The position numbers were made by a program, and so were the translations under genes. 64,000 nt of DNA from Allolobophora icterica (taxonomy: Eukaryota; Annelida; Clitellata; Crassiclitellata; Lumbricidae): assembly GCA_963556255.1 (NCBI GenBank), contig OY744611.1, positions 39,031,714-39,095,713 on the forward strand, in the 5' to 3' direction. The notes under the pieces were generated by a model, which was not told the origin of the DNA, ran no database searches, and saw only the letters and a program-made list of their open reading frames with translations. Below are positions 10,926-21,944 of the stretch, one piece after another (position 1 is the stretch's first letter; every line of letters starts with the position of its first letter).

Positions 10926-11625
10926 CACTGGCGTAAACTTGTACAAAATTTTGGGGGTGGGGGGCATGGGTCTGGACCAGAGGTGCAAAAAAATAAGTTT
11001 CTTTTAGATGAAAAGTTGTGTTTTTTCGTTGTCTTTTTCGTTTTTTCGTTTTCATGGTTTTTGTTGTTTTGTTTGTTTTTAAGATTTCGGATTTCGGATC
11101 ATAAAAATCATGAAAAATGGCATGAACAAGAGCTCCAACTCAGTTTAATTCAGTTGCGATTTCCGAAAATTAAAAATCATTAAAACAAGGTTATTAAAAT
11201 AACTTCCACGAAAATAAAAAATTTATAAAAAAAACAAACATATTTTGCGGTTTTCTTTTTTTGTTTAAAACCAAAATCCGAAAAAACTTCTTTCACCTCT
11301 GGTCTGGACAGTCAGCAGAGGCTTCCGGTGTTACGTTAATGCGTATGAAATGGGGCGTTTTGTTTATTATGTAAATTTGTTTTGTATTGAAGTTGAAGAT
11401 ATTGAAGATTAAAATAAATCTTTGTTTTCATTATGAATTTCTGATAGTAGGCCTATTTAAGTTCTATGTCTTTGCTTTACTGCTTCTGAAGAAATTTGTC
11501 TATACTGAAACATAATATTTTAATATTTGAAGAAATTCTTCTCTCGATTTTTCGGGGGGCATTGCCTCGGCTCTTCAATTTTGGGGGGGGACACGTGCCC
11601 CGGCTCCCCTCCCAGAGTCTAATGT
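10926..11625. repeat. GGCGTAAACTTG dispersed repeat, long copy
   Basis: It shares CACTGGCGTAAACTTGT at the left and ACGTGCCCCGGCT plus AGAGTCTAA at the right with 2532-2685. It is interrupted by a hAT MITE at 10978-11301. Probably an old transposon whose class I cannot name. Confidence 0.55.
10978..11301. mobile_element. hAT MITE with CAGAGGTG ends
   Basis: CAGAGGTG and CACCTCTG ends are flanked by a perfect GTCTGGAC duplication (10970-10977, 11302-11309). The interior is T-rich on one side and A-rich on the other, with TTTTTCG repeats. It is nested in the GGCGTAAAC repeat. Confidence 0.9.
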
Positions 11626-11629
11626 TTCC

Positions 11630-12588
11630 GCTAATCTTGGCAATTCCAGATGGTCGTAAATTATAAGCCGAAGCAGCCAACCATATTCTAAAGGACAGTT
11701 TTTATCGCGCCATTTGGGATCTTTATAGCAGCAGTGCGGTCAAGATTTTCCGAATTATCGAAACGAGGGGACTTAATTTCAGTATTAATATATATATATA
11801 TATATATTATAAAGGGAATAAAGGCAGTATACCCTAATTTATTGAGCGGAATTTTACTACGTCAGGTCAGCTATTGCTATCATACGAGGGCGCATAAACT
11901 TGAAATAGTCTTAAGAGTGCATTCTTAATATAGGAGCTAGAATATGAGCATCCCTAATAACGTAATTTCATCAACATTTATGTTGGAGAACGTCCTCGAT
12001 GCCCTTGATTGTATGGACGACCAACATCCAGCTGGTGCGGAACAAAGACATTGTACATGTAGTTGTATCTGACTCAACAGTATGGAAGGCTTGACCTGTG
12101 GCCCGTTTTGGGATCCTGAGATATCGCTGGAAGGCTTTCGTTGCTGAAGACTCATCCGCTTTTGTCATCTTATCAGCGTATTAAAAGTGTATCTAGTTGT
12201 AGGGTATTGTGCTATATAAATCGACTAATCACAATAATAATATAAAATGGTTGCGTTGTACAAACTTCGTGAAATGGAAACGGCCGGTTCGAGCTGCTGG
12301 TTCGAGCATTTTCCATACACTATTTCTATCCTGGAACTTTAAGCAAGTCCTTCCGGCGCAGCTGCTCAGCGCCATCGATTGGTGCTTTCCATTGCCCCAA
12401 CAGCCACGTGGGCTTCAGTAGCCCTAGACGTTGGCACATAAGCATCGCTTTCAAGCGTTACTTCAGACGCCACACTGCAGTGAGAGTCTTCAATGATAGG
12501 CCTATATACATGAATTATAAGAATAGCGAAGAACAATAACACTTTTCCTTGCAGATAAAACCATTTGACAACGGAGAGCCCGTTCCTT
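11630..12588. other. Intergenic stretch, nothing identified
   Basis: A short (TA)n lies at 11790-11808 and a TAGGCCTA near 12497. No gene-like structure was seen. Confidence 0.45.
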
Positions 12589-12745
12589 GCGAACTTAATA
12601 CAACAAACAACAGTTCCACGCGGACTATTGACAAAACGGACAACCGTTTCTTGTGAACAGATAACAACGGACAACAGCTCGGTGCGGACTAATGACAACG
12701 GGCAACCGTTTCCAGCGGACTTGCGATAAAAGACAACGATTCCAT
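12589..12745. repeat. Imperfect tandem repeat in the 3' flank of the GT92 gene
   Basis: Units of the type GCGGACT...GACAACGG(A/G)CAACCGTTTC recur about four times at roughly 35-45 bp. The single unit at about 7255-7290 beside the GT92 pseudogene is homologous. It may lie in the gene's 3' untranslated region. Confidence 0.6.
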
Positions 12746-12855
12746 GCAAATTAACGTCACGGTCTGTTTGCTCTTAGATAAAGGTGTAATATTGGCTCCA
12801 CAAAAACTGTCGATCTTCTTTCGAGGTGACGTACCGACGATCCAACACAAGATGT

Positions 12856-14421
12856 TTAGATGTTATGACGTTTAATTGTCAGTATCCTCTCTGCGACTCT
12901 CAACTTCAACTGTTTGGCGTAGCGTAAGATGGTGTCGTCCTGGACGGCCTTGCTCATCAGGTCGTGGCACTCCGTCTCGTTCAGGTGGCATTTCTTGTAG
13001 TGCTGGTTGACCGCGATGCTGTATTCGACGACCTGCGGGAATCCACGGTCCGTATACTCCTTCGTCACGGTGAAACAGTAATGGTTATGCATTGCCAGGC
13101 ACGCTTGACTATCGACGATTGACTTGACCGAGTAGCCGAAGGGGCTGACCGGCGACCTCTTGCGGTAGCGGAGCATCGCGAGATAGGGCGACTCGGACGT
13201 GTCTGGCGAATGATCGAGAAAGAAGTAGTTGTTGTAGAAGATGTAGTTTACAGGAGGGGAAGCCATCGTCGAGTAGTTCTGCTGGAGGAAGTCGACCAGC
13301 TCCCGCAACGACGTATGACCCTTCGGCACGATGACCTCGTCGAAGTCGATGACGAGGATGTAATGGAACCGGTGCATGTTACGGTAGATGCAGTCGTTGA
13401 TAACCGGCGAGCCTTGGAGAAGAAACTGCTGCGGTCCGTGCTCAATGTAGTCCGTCTTTCTCAGGTCGACGTAGCCCTCCTTGACGTACGGTCGCAGCGC
13501 GTCGACCGTCTCCCTATCGAGCGATAGACTGTAAATGCCAACGTGTCGGACTCCTAGAATCCATTGCAACTCGAGCCATTCCGTCAACCGATACGTATTG
13601 ATGTTGTCGAAGGCCACTTGGACGCACACCCCGAAGTCCTCCTTCCTCTCCGGCTGTAATGGTCTCTCGACGGGCATGCACGATGCGACAACATCCCCCG
13701 AGTGTTCAACAACCGCAAGGGCTCGCGGAACCTTCGACTCGAACAGAGGACAAGTGAAGACGTACTCTCGCACCCACTCGTTGTTGAGCACCCAACCGTA
13801 ACCGATCTTATCCGCCGATTGGCTCATCGGGACATGGACGATCCGGTCGGGTGCTTCGTAGTGCAGCAGGCAGAAGAGCCGTAGATTTTTTTCGTCCGAA
13901 TCGTCCTCGGGTTTCAAACCCAATCCGATTATCCGGATGACCGGATCCGACATTAACGACTTCCGATCGTCTAAGAAGGCCGAATAGGCATAGAACGTGT
14001 ACGACGGTACGCTGAAGTTGTACCATCGTCCGTCATCGGTGGAACGTCCACTACTGTACACACACGGATCAATATGTTGTACTACACTCTTTGACAGAAG
14101 AGTCCTCTTACCAGACCTCGCCGCGGCCGCAGAAGGCCCTGGTGTCGTTCTCCTCACCACCCAGGGACTACTCCCCGTCGAGGTCGTCGCCGTTTGGTCC
14201 ACTGACAATACGGGCGAAGCGTACATAAGACGGGAGGTAGGGAGGTCGTCTTGGGATAGGGCAGCCTGGTCCGGTTGCTGTTTGTGCTGAAGACTGAGGT
14301 CGTGTTGGATTCTGGTGTTACGTAAGTTGAAGTCGACAAGAAGAAATCCACCAAAGTAACCGACGACGTTGAAGAGGAGAACTGCACACCCGAGCGTAGG
14401 CAGAATTTCCTGGAATAACAT
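12856..14421 (-). CDS. Glycosyltransferase family 92 (DUF23) protein
   Basis: Intact 521-codon frame. It starts with a short cytoplasmic tail and a membrane anchor at residues about 9-30, as in a type II Golgi enzyme. A Ser/Thr/Pro-rich stem runs to about 110, then the GT92 domain. Visible family marks are YSAFLDDR (146-153), FGVCVQ (263-268), EWLELQWILGVRHVGIY (281-297) and a VIDFDEVIVP acidic motif (357-366) that likely binds the metal and nucleotide sugar. Cys-rich NQHYKKC (472-478) follows. N-glycosylation sequons are at 135, 382 and 481. GT92 enzymes, for example nematode GALT-1, transfer galactose to N-glycan core fucose; the acceptor here is unknown. The coding part is much more GC-rich than its flanks and has no intron. 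A TTATTCCAG just inside the start could be a splice acceptor, so a spliced 5' exon is possible. Confidence 0.9.
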   Translation of the reverse strand: MLFQEILPTLGCAVLLFNVVGYFGGFLLVDFNLRNTRIQHDLSLQHKQQPDQAALSQDDLPTSRLMYASPVLSVDQTATTSTGSSPWVVRRTTPGPSAAAARSGKRTLLSKSVVQHIDPCVYSSGRSTDDGRWYNFSVPSYTFYAYSAFLDDRKSLMSDPVIRIIGLGLKPEDDSDEKNLRLFCLLHYEAPDRIVHVPMSQSADKIGYGWVLNNEWVREYVFTCPLFESKVPRALAVVEHSGDVVASCMPVERPLQPERKEDFGVCVQVAFDNINTYRLTEWLELQWILGVRHVGIYSLSLDRETVDALRPYVKEGYVDLRKTDYIEHGPQQFLLQGSPVINDCIYRNMHRFHYILVIDFDEVIVPKGHTSLRELVDFLQQNYSTMASPPVNYIFYNNYFFLDHSPDTSESPYLAMLRYRKRSPVSPFGYSVKSIVDSQACLAMHNHYCFTVTKEYTDRGFPQVVEYSIAVNQHYKKCHLNETECHDLMSKAVQDDTILRYAKQLKLRVAERILTIKRHNI

Positions 14422-14424
14422 GTA

Positions 14425-14640
14425 GCTTAATGTAACTTCATATAACTTACTTTAACATTATGTTACCTAATACTCACATCGAGTAACATTTTTATTTACA
14501 TTATGTAATTTGATATTTACATTACGTAACTTGATGTTCACATCGTGTAACTTTACATCACGTAACTTGATATTTACATAATGTAACCTGCTGTTTGCAT
14601 ATTATAACTCGATATTTACATCATGCAACTTGCTAATTTT
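14425..14640. repeat. TGTAACTTGATATTTACAT tandem repeat, block 1
   Basis: Imperfect units of about 20-24 bp (GTAACTTGATATTTACAT and variants) directly abut the 5' side of the GT92 gene. A related block lies at 15290-15490. Confidence 0.8.
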
Positions 14641-15089
14641 GTTTTGGCAATAAACCTCTCAATTCTAAAAATAGTTCATTAACATTTTACAGATTGAAAG
14701 AGGGATATATGATCAATACTTTCCGAAAATTTCATCAAATTCTATCAACAGGGTCCAAATTGTGATAGTTTTTGGACTGTGTTGTCCCAGTGCATCAAAT
14801 GTTGCTAATTTATCCTTCTTTCATCTGTTAAACTTTATTGAATAATTTTTTTATATAGAATTTATGGATTATTGCCAACACAAAAGGGTATCAGTTCAAC
14901 TGGGACACAGTGTATTGTACTGTATGATATAGCACGGTATTGTGTTGTATTGTTACTTCTTAACAATTCTCAAAAGGATGAGGAAGGTTTTGAAATCTTT
15001 GCCATCTGCATCATACTCATAATCGTCGTCGTCGTCATTATTATCAGAAGTCGTTGCTTATTGTTCTAACCCTAAGTTTGTAGTCGAAG

Positions 15090-15320
15090 ATGCTTCTTCT
15101 TCGCGCCATCTTCGTCTTCTTCTCCTTCGTCGTCGTCGTCCTCTCATCCGAATCCAATTTAGCGGATGTGGATGCGATCCATCAGGAGAAAGAACAAGGT
15201 TGGTACGAAGCCAGTGATAAGCGGCGGAGGAAGTCGTTTCTGAGAAACCTAAAATTTCAATTCGTTTTTTTACGCGAAACTCGTAAGCTTGTAACTGCAC
15301 AACTTCATCATGTTACTTGA
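15090..15320 (+). CDS. Candidate small secreted peptide or first exon
   Basis: This is a 76-codon frame beginning MLLLRAIFVFFSFVVVVLSS, which looks like a cleavable signal peptide. The remainder is charged, with a basic DKRRRK cluster that could be a prohormone-type cleavage site, then FLRNLKFQF. I recognise no family. The 3' end enters the flanking tandem repeat, and the hydrophobic core partly derives from TCGTCGTCGTC simple sequence, so it may be spurious. It lies between two blocks of one tandem repeat, about 670 bp upstream of and divergent from the GT92 gene. Confidence 0.25.
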   Translation: MLLLRAIFVFFSFVVVVLSSESNLADVDAIHQEKEQGWYEASDKRRRKSFLRNLKFQFVFLRETRKLVTAQLHHVT

Positions 15321-15490
15321 AATTTACACCATTTAACTTACATTATGTAACTCAATACAACATTCTGTACATACATGTAGGCCTAACTTGGTATTTACAC
15401 CATGTAACTCGATATTTACATCATGCAATTATGTAACATTTGCATTTTTTTGCATAACTTTGCATTATGTAACATTTCGTTACAACATTC
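15290..15490. repeat. TGTAACTTGATATTTACAT tandem repeat, block 2
   Basis: Same unit as 14425-14640 (ATGTAACTCGATATTTACATC), separated from it by about 650 bp of unrelated sequence. Confidence 0.75.
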
Positions 15491-15615
15491 TAGTCCGTGT
15501 AGCACGATCAATCGTAGTTGGCACCCATAGCAATAGCGGGTCTAATGAATCTTCAGATTTGTTTGGTTGACATCTCGACAATTGCATATTAAGTTGAAAT
15601 TGTAAACTCAAAGGT

Positions 15616-15644
15616 CTTAAGCTCTCATTTGATGAGAGCTTAAG
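15616..15644. other. Perfect 13-bp hairpin
   Basis: CTTAAGCTCTCAT, a 3-nt loop and ATGAGAGCTTAAG. No run of T follows, and it has no assigned function. Confidence 0.7.
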
Positions 15645-16385
15645 AAAACATGAGCTCATTCTACGTCAAAATTAATGCCCTAACAATTTTGATTAAATTC
15701 TCTGTGTGTGTATCTTATTTCGATTGCAATGTTATCAACCGATTATTTAGATAAGATTTTACGGTGTTACCGAGATATATACGAACTTAGTTTTGTCCAA
15801 AGTTTTGAGACAATTAATATTTGCCGAAATGATTCAGACTTTTATTCTGCATTACTAGGTGAATTAGACCTTTAGAGTAGGCGTAATAGGCCCATATCTG
15901 TCAGAATCAAATACATTGGTATCATAAGCAAAAATAATAAAATGGAATAGGCCATGCCAGAAGAATTTGAAATGACACACACGCACACATTTAAATATAA
16001 TTTATATTATATATATATTTGCTAGAAAAACAATTAGCCTAAAATTAATCTTTGCCAGACACCACGCTCAGAACTGTAGTTGAGGTAAGATGCAGGACCT
16101 TTACAAAAGAAATACACTGCTTTCAAATAGTTGGATAGTTTATCAACTAATTCTGATTAATCCCGCGTACACAAAACTTTCTAATGTGTTAATTTATTGT
16201 AACTGGTAGACCTACGTTTGAGATTCTAGGGAAGCCTACAGCGGACACGAGTAGCGTGGGGGGAGGCGTTACTGCCGAGTAGGACACCCCAAAGGGACAC
16301 CCTTAATACCCAACCGGAAAAATAAATACACTACATGACCTCCCTGCGTCCTTCCATTATGCATGTCACTGAAGAATTGGCAGTT
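15645..16385. other. Intergenic stretch, nothing identified
   Basis: AT-rich with no domain-bearing frame. TATA-rich microsequence at 15995-16020. Confidence 0.45.
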
Positions 16386-16388
16386 TTC

Positions 16389-16521
<133 letters not shown>

Positions 16522-16650
16522 TTGCCCCGAGGTATACAGGATCCCTCAGGGACTTGAATATTAACTAAAATGGAAAATAAAGTGTCCGGAATGGCCCTAT
16601 TCATCTATTTCCCGGCCGGCAAAAGTGCTCCCAAAAGCCACTGCGTTAAA

Positions 16651-16684
<34 letters not shown>

Positions 16685-16687
<3 letters not shown>

Positions 16688-16835
16688 CGGATATTTCTAT
16701 AGCGCCTCTTGAAGTCAACTGCTACTCAGAGACGCTCCCGACTACAGCATTTGATACTGTGCTGGAATTTTCACGCCGAAGCGCCACGAGCAATTTCGAG
16801 TGAAGGACTTGCCCAAGTGGTATAACTGCACAGTA
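16685..16835 (-). mobile_element. CR1-tail SINE, copy lacking the tRNA head
   Basis: It matches the 39207-39450 SINE from the tail (CCGGATATTTCTATAGCGCC) through GGACTTGCCCAAG, then diverges before the tRNA-derived part. An ATT run replaces the usual TTTA tail. Confidence 0.8.
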
Positions 16836-16924
16836 CTGCGGTTTAGACGGTTCTGCATCAGTTATTACCTCCAGAGAAAACTGTTGTATACTCAATGCGC
16901 CCCAGGGCACACAATATAATTCTA

Positions 16925-17066
16925 CCTAACGCCGACTCTTTAGCTCGTAAAACCTTTGTCATTCGAATGTTATATGCTTAAATTCATTTTATGAACTATG
17001 TACACCAAAATGCGGTTAGCAGTTGGTTTTGAATAAAGGATATACTAACTTACTTACTTACTTAGC
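16925..17066 (+). repeat. LINE-like 3' tail ending in (ACTT)n
   Basis: It carries GTACACCAAAATGCGGTTAG, GAATAAAGGATAT and an (ACTT)n end. The copy at 61693-61770 (minus) and the variant at 55960-56045 share these blocks. Confidence 0.6.
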
Positions 17067-17189
17067 GCATTCTTCCATATTACATGAAAATGCATACGGC
17101 ATGCAGTTGGTACATATTCAGCTGTGTGCATGCAAACAGTTTCAAGGCAATACTGAATAAGGTCAGGCCAGACACGTTTGTATTCCTAT

Positions 17190-17465
17190 GGGCAATGTCG
17201 TCCCTTTGTCTTCTTTTTATATCTTCTAGAGTGTCTGCATATGTAGGTCTTCTTGTCTCTATTGCATGTCTTCTTTTGTGTCTGTATATTGCGTGGTCGT
17301 GTCTTCTTGTGTACCTGCATACGTCTGTCTTCGTGTATTGTCTTCTTGCGCGTCTGGGTGCGTTTGTCTTCCTGTCTGCCCATTCCGATGTCCGCATTTG
17401 TGTGCACCTGTCTCGTCTGCCTGTGTGTCCTTCTCTCTGTCACTCTTATCGTCTATTCATTGAAC
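17190..17465. repeat. Degenerate TGTCTTCTTGTG-type repeat
   Basis: Loose 12-15-bp units rich in GTCTTC/TGTCTG. It opens long frames on both strands that I treat as artefacts. Confidence 0.55.
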
Positions 17466-17499
17466 GGGGTGCTTGCAATGGAGACGCGCAAGGGTCCAT

Positions 17500-18084
17500 A
17501 GTCATATCATCAATTTGACATAAACTTTTAGACACGACTCCGAGTCTCGGCACGACTCCGGAGTGTCGGCTCAGCAGCTCCGATGCAGGTTCAGTCTATG
17601 ACACTAAACAGACGGAGCAGTGACGAAACTTTGACTTACACACGTAAGTCGCATTGACGAAGAAAGAAGAGAGGGGCAAAGAAGAGAGGGGTAAAGAACG
17701 GAGGTGGTTTCACGCTCTGTTTCAGCCCATAAATGAGTCATCACGGTCAGTGGACCGGAGAGTGGAGCTATTCTTGTAACACACGCAGTCCTTGCACGTG
17801 TTGCTCTCATTGGTTAACTTTATTTACGTCGACGGTCGTCAGTACTTCCTCTCACGCAGGTCGCTGACTCATGCCATAGTTAGAAGGACAAACCTGGGTT
17901 CCACAGACGGAAAAGCAGCAAGGTAAATTAGAAGAAGAGAAGTCCCTTACGCTAGTCCCGAGAGATTGCCATTGTATGAAGTGCTAGCGACTTCGTTTTC
18001 TTCTCCTCAGCTTATGGGCGCGGCTGGCTAAACCTCTCCCTCGGCATCTGATTTTGCCACCGACAGTGTACGATCAATGTCCTC
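17500..18084. other. Intergenic stretch, nothing identified
   Basis: A short direct repeat, GGCACGACTCCG, lies near 17549. No gene seen. Confidence 0.45.
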
Positions 18085-18220
18085 ATTATAGTTCAGTTGG
18101 CTATAGGGAGCGCAGGTGGAGCAGAAATCTCGAAAACATGTCTGTCCTGGTGGAGATTTTAACCCCGGCCTCTCGGTTGATAGTCTATCCCGCTAATCAC
18201 TAGACTATCGAGGACCATTT
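18085..18220 (-). mobile_element. tRNA-derived SINE, GAGCAGAAATCTCGA family, copy 1
   Basis: On the minus strand TAGTCTAGTGATTAGCGGGA resembles a tRNA A box region and GGGGTTAAAATCTCC a B box. The body GAGCAGAAATCTCGA is shared with 22845-22990 and 62205-62335, all in the same orientation. Confidence 0.75.
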
Positions 18221-18469
18221 AGGACTGAGATTAGATGGACAGAATTAAATGTGACTGGGAAGAAATAGGGTACAGCGGCTGAGAAGGTAATACCGACTTC
18301 CTTCCATTTGCATTTAATTTATTTACTGCTTCAAAATTAATTATACAGCATGCCCATATGTGGCCCACGTGGGATCTTTGCTTTCACGTGAGACCCATAC
18401 ATAGTTCATATGGGTCCCATCCAATATTAATGGGCTTGCTGAGAGGAATGCTTACCCATCATCGCCGTC

Positions 18470-18540
18470 GTTATCGTCATTATCATCATCATCACCGCCA
18501 CCACCACCGTCATCATCATCATCATCATCATCACCATCAG
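18470..18540. repeat. (CAT)n/(CAC)n simple repeat
   Basis: ATC/CAC/CAT trinucleotide run. The poly-His and poly-Met frames are artefacts. Confidence 0.9.
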
Positions 18541-18829
18541 TTCCTGACGCCAGCCAGTTGCAAGCATTAGGCTACATATGAGATAACAACGTTGGTAATC
18601 GGTAGGCTCCAAATGTCATGGCAACAGGCTCCGACAAGCCTCGGCCATTTCCACCCTGGCAATCGAGTACAGTCTCAAGTCCTTAGATATTACTTCCGCA
18701 AAAAAACGGATAGCTATGGTATGGTAACCGTAATCGTAATCCTCGAAGTCGTGAGACAGTCATGGTATGAAGTGTTAGCGACTAAACATTAACAGGCGAT
18801 TAGATTGGCCACAAACAAAATCTGTGAGC

Positions 18830-18890
18830 AGGTCAGATCAGGTCAGGTCAGGTCAGGTCAGGTTAGGTCAGGTCAGGGTCGGTTCAAAGT
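18830..18890. repeat. (GGTCA)n pentamer repeat
   Basis: About ten GGTCA units with small variants. Confidence 0.9.
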
Positions 18891-18989
18891 CCGGATCGGG
18901 TTGAATGGGGGAGGCTGAATTGGAAGTAAATGACAAAATAAGATAGCTGAAAGTAATGGGGCAAGTTGCAAGTAGACCTACAAAACAGA

Positions 18990-19230
18990 CAGTTGTAAGC
19001 AATTGACAGTTGTAAATGACAGTTGTAAATGACAGTTGTAAATGACAGTTGTAAATGACAGTTGTAAATGACAGCTTAAGTGACAGTTGTAAATGACAGT
19101 TGTAAATGACAGCTTAAGTGACAGTTGTAAGCAGATGACAGTTGTAAATGACAGTTGGAAGTGACAGTTGAAAGTAAATGACAGTTGAAAGTGACAGTTG
19201 TAAGCCAGCGACAGTGTATGTGACAGTGTT
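18990..19230. repeat. GACAGTTGTAAAT 13-bp minisatellite
   Basis: About 16 units of 11-16 bp, with GACAGCTTAAGT and GACAGTTGAAAGT variants. Units follow each other without unique spacers. Confidence 0.9.
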
Positions 19231-19718
19231 AAGTAAGAAAAGGAAGTAAAATATTTATGTAAACGAGAAAGTCGATTTCGATTGCCTTGGCAGTGTTAAT
19301 TAAGGGCTAATTGGTCGCTGGCTTGTTGCGCTACAGGAGAAGTAACCCTATCTATCGATAACACACCCCTGGGGTGCGCTGTTGAAGATGAGTACAGGCC
19401 TGTAGTAAACGATCTTTACAACAGGACGAGTCTGCCGTCTTTATTGCTTGTCGAAATCTTTTTCGATAACAATAAAATTGATACTTTGTTGTTGTTTTCG
19501 AACTGGTGAGCAGGTGCAAACTTTGTTATTCAACTATACTAGAGAAATCTTAGGACAGGCGAATTTAGGATCACAACACCGACCATGCCTTCCTTCCAAT
19601 GCAAAAAACATGAGTAAACATGTAGGCCTACTATAAGGTCGGTAATTGCTAGGGGCCGCAACAAGATGCTTTCTTTTGGCTCGATTAAGATGGCCAGCGC
19701 AAAAAAGACTATAAAAAC
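19231..19718. other. Intergenic stretch, nothing identified
   Basis: No domain-bearing frame or terminal repeat. Confidence 0.45.
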
Positions 19719-19726
19719 GTGTGCAA

Positions 19727-20245
19727 TAGAGAGTGACACGGTAATGAAGAAAGCGGTATTACCGCGGTTACCGCGGTAAAAACCGCGCTGATCATGTCAG
19801 AACCGACGGTAATAGTATGGGGATGGTATAAAGGCTTACGGTAATACTGTGGGGATGGAAATAATATCACGGTAATTACCGCGGTAACGGTTTTAACATT
19901 GTCCACTGCATGAAATAATTAGCATTTACTCTAGACGGACCCGCTTTTTCAATGTCTTTGCAGTGCTCTATATCACTGGAAACTTAATAGGCCTATTCGA
20001 TTTCTTTCCACCTTTAAGAGTGAGCGCTGTTTATTAAGAGTGAGCACATATATCATAATTTGAATTTGAAGTATGCTCTGTTTTAAAAGCTGTTACTGTT
20101 TCAGTTGTGAGCATAATCTGTTTTCGAATGGGGACAGACCAGATGTGGATGGGGTGGGGATGGGGACAGACCGGATGGGGATGGGGACAGAACCACGGGA
20201 ATGGGGTGGGGATGGAGAGAACTTCTGTCCCCGTGTCACTCTCTA
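19727..20245. mobile_element. hAT element with TAGAGAGTGACACGG ends
   Basis: The left end TAGAGAGTGACACGG mirrors CCGTGTCACTCTCTA at the right. GTGTGCAA is duplicated perfectly (19719-19726, 20246-20253). Palindromic TACCGCGGTA-type blocks fill the left half, and GGGGATGGGGACAGA repeats the right. 519 bp, non-coding. Confidence 0.92.
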
Positions 20246-20401
20246 GTGTGCAATGTTGATTCCAGGTGACTGCGCCAGTACACGTCTACAGTTAGGCCTA
20301 AATCTCGATTTAGAAGAACAGGGTAAAGAGCGAAGATCATATATGAATGAAGGGGCTTATCTGCTCAAAACTCACTGAACTTAATCAGGTGGGAAGGATC
20401 G

Positions 20402-20500
20402 TACGTGGCAGGCATGGCTCTGTCTGTCTCTGACTCTGTCTCTGTGTCTCTGACTCTGTCTCTGTGTCTGTCTCTGCCTCTGCCTCTTCCTCTCTCGTTC
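20402..20500. repeat. (CTCTGT)n simple repeat
   Basis: Hexamer-like CTCTGTCTCTGACTCTG run. Confidence 0.85.
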
Positions 20501-20883
20501 CACTATAGTGATTGATAGACATTAAAAACTGGATGAAAGTTTGAAATTGCATAAAATTATATTCTTAAAAACTTCTGCACCTGCTCTGCAATCGCCTGAA
20601 AAGTTGAAGAGGAGCTGAAAACAGCCCATTCATCTCGCCCCAGGGTCGATCGATAATATAAATTATTGTCTTGTTGGCTATGTAAAAATTAAATTTTATT
20701 TGAAAAATTATCGGTGATCAATGGCCTAAAAAACTTATGGCAGGTGGGTAAAATTATAGACATTTTTAAAGCCAACTAAATAGAGCGACGAGGCTCCTGT
20801 TCGGCAGACTGTGTTTGTTGCAGTCTTTTGTACCATTGAAGCTCTAAACTTGTGTGATAGATGCCTACACCAGGATGAAAACG

Positions 20884-21139
20884 CAGTGCTTTTTTTCTAG
20901 ATAAAAAGGTTCCGGAACGGAACAATAGGTTCCGGAACGGAACAATTATGGGCAGCCTAAAGTCCAGAGAAAAACGGGATTGGGGATTGGGAGGGGTCTC
21001 AGTAAACACGGAAAATAGTTCAAAACACTGAAATTAAATTAAAATAACTAAATTTTTGTTTTTATTATTAAAATAAATAAATTATTTTTGGTGGCTGAAA
21101 AAAAGGTGCCGGAACGCGTTCCGGCTGAAAAAAGCACTG
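20884..21139. mobile_element. hAT MITE, CAGTGCTTTTT family, copy 1
   Basis: CAGTGCTTTTTT and AAAAAAGCACTG ends are flanked by perfect TGAAAACG duplications (20876-20883, 21140-21147). The interior holds GGTTCCGGAACGGAAC palindromes. The inverted copy is at 54776-55013. Confidence 0.92.
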
Positions 21140-21147
21140 TGAAAACG

Positions 21148-21944
21148 TATAGGTCCCTATCTACAGAAGCTGTGGAATACGTTTCGATGCTTCTGCTACA
21201 GGTTTTTGTAGGGGCACAGTAGAAATTGTAAGATATAGGCCTATCACAATATGTTAATAATAATAATAAATTAATAATAAAAAAAGAACAATAATAATAA
21301 TAGTGATAATAATGATGATAATAAAAACAATGATAATAAACTTCAATTCATTGATCTCAAGATTAATTTTAATTACCCTTGGATGCATAGCATCTTAGGA
21401 AGAAGAAACGAACAAAAGTGCTAGAGTATACCCCTAATAAAACGTTGCCATTTCTACTACTAACCTACTTTTTCTATACTTATATAATTACAATAATTCT
21501 ATTTGATATACTGACTTAAGTCTACGAAGCCATGACAATTTCTCACTCTACGCTACAACAAAAAGGCAATAAGCCCCATTTCAATAATAATATTGGCTCA
21601 TTTTTCCTCCATGTGTCTGTCCGCTATACAAATTTAGCCACTTATTGTATCAGGAGTCGCCAGTTAGCGGGATCTACGATCCCTTTAGGGCCCCCTGTAG
21701 TACAGAGTAAGGTACAGGCCCTGTACCTTACTCATTGCAATGACACTACGTGGTAGGGCTAACGTGTGTGCGCAAACCCGCCATCGGCCACCTTTCTAGG
21801 GGTCTGAGTAAACCATTGCTAATCAGACAAACTCTCCGCGAAAATCTGACGTTAACACCATAGAGACCAGCAACTATCGTATTTTATAGTTTATTTTCCA
21901 ATTGCTTTTTTCTTTGTTTCATGCGCCTCTTTTGTGCATAGCAT
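21148..21944. other. Intergenic stretch with AAT-rich tract and a palindrome
   Basis: AATAAT/GATAAT simple sequence lies at 21255-21345. A near-perfect palindrome (GAGTAAGGTACAGG, C, CCTGTACCTTACTC) lies at 21705-21733. No gene was recognised. Confidence 0.55.

Noticed and set aside
12366..12749. 127-codon minus-strand ORF downstream of the GT92 gene
   Set aside because: It lies in a degenerate tandem repeat and its partial match near 7.2 kb is explained by duplication of the GT92 3' flank, with no conserved domain.
15058..15300. Minus-strand ORF with a poly-Arg run
   Set aside because: The Arg run is a reading of TCGTCGTC simple sequence.
17080..17518. Overlapping frames rich in Cys, Ser and Leu, or in Arg and Thr
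   Set aside because: They arise from a degenerate TGTCTTC-type repeat and are equally open on both strands.
18150..18215. tRNA gene near a TAGTCTAGTGATTAG motif
   Set aside because: It is the head of a SINE with three copies in the window, all with a shared non-tRNA body.
18990..19230. CRISPR-like repeat array
   Set aside because: The 13-bp units are adjacent, with no unique spacers, and the DNA is eukaryotic.
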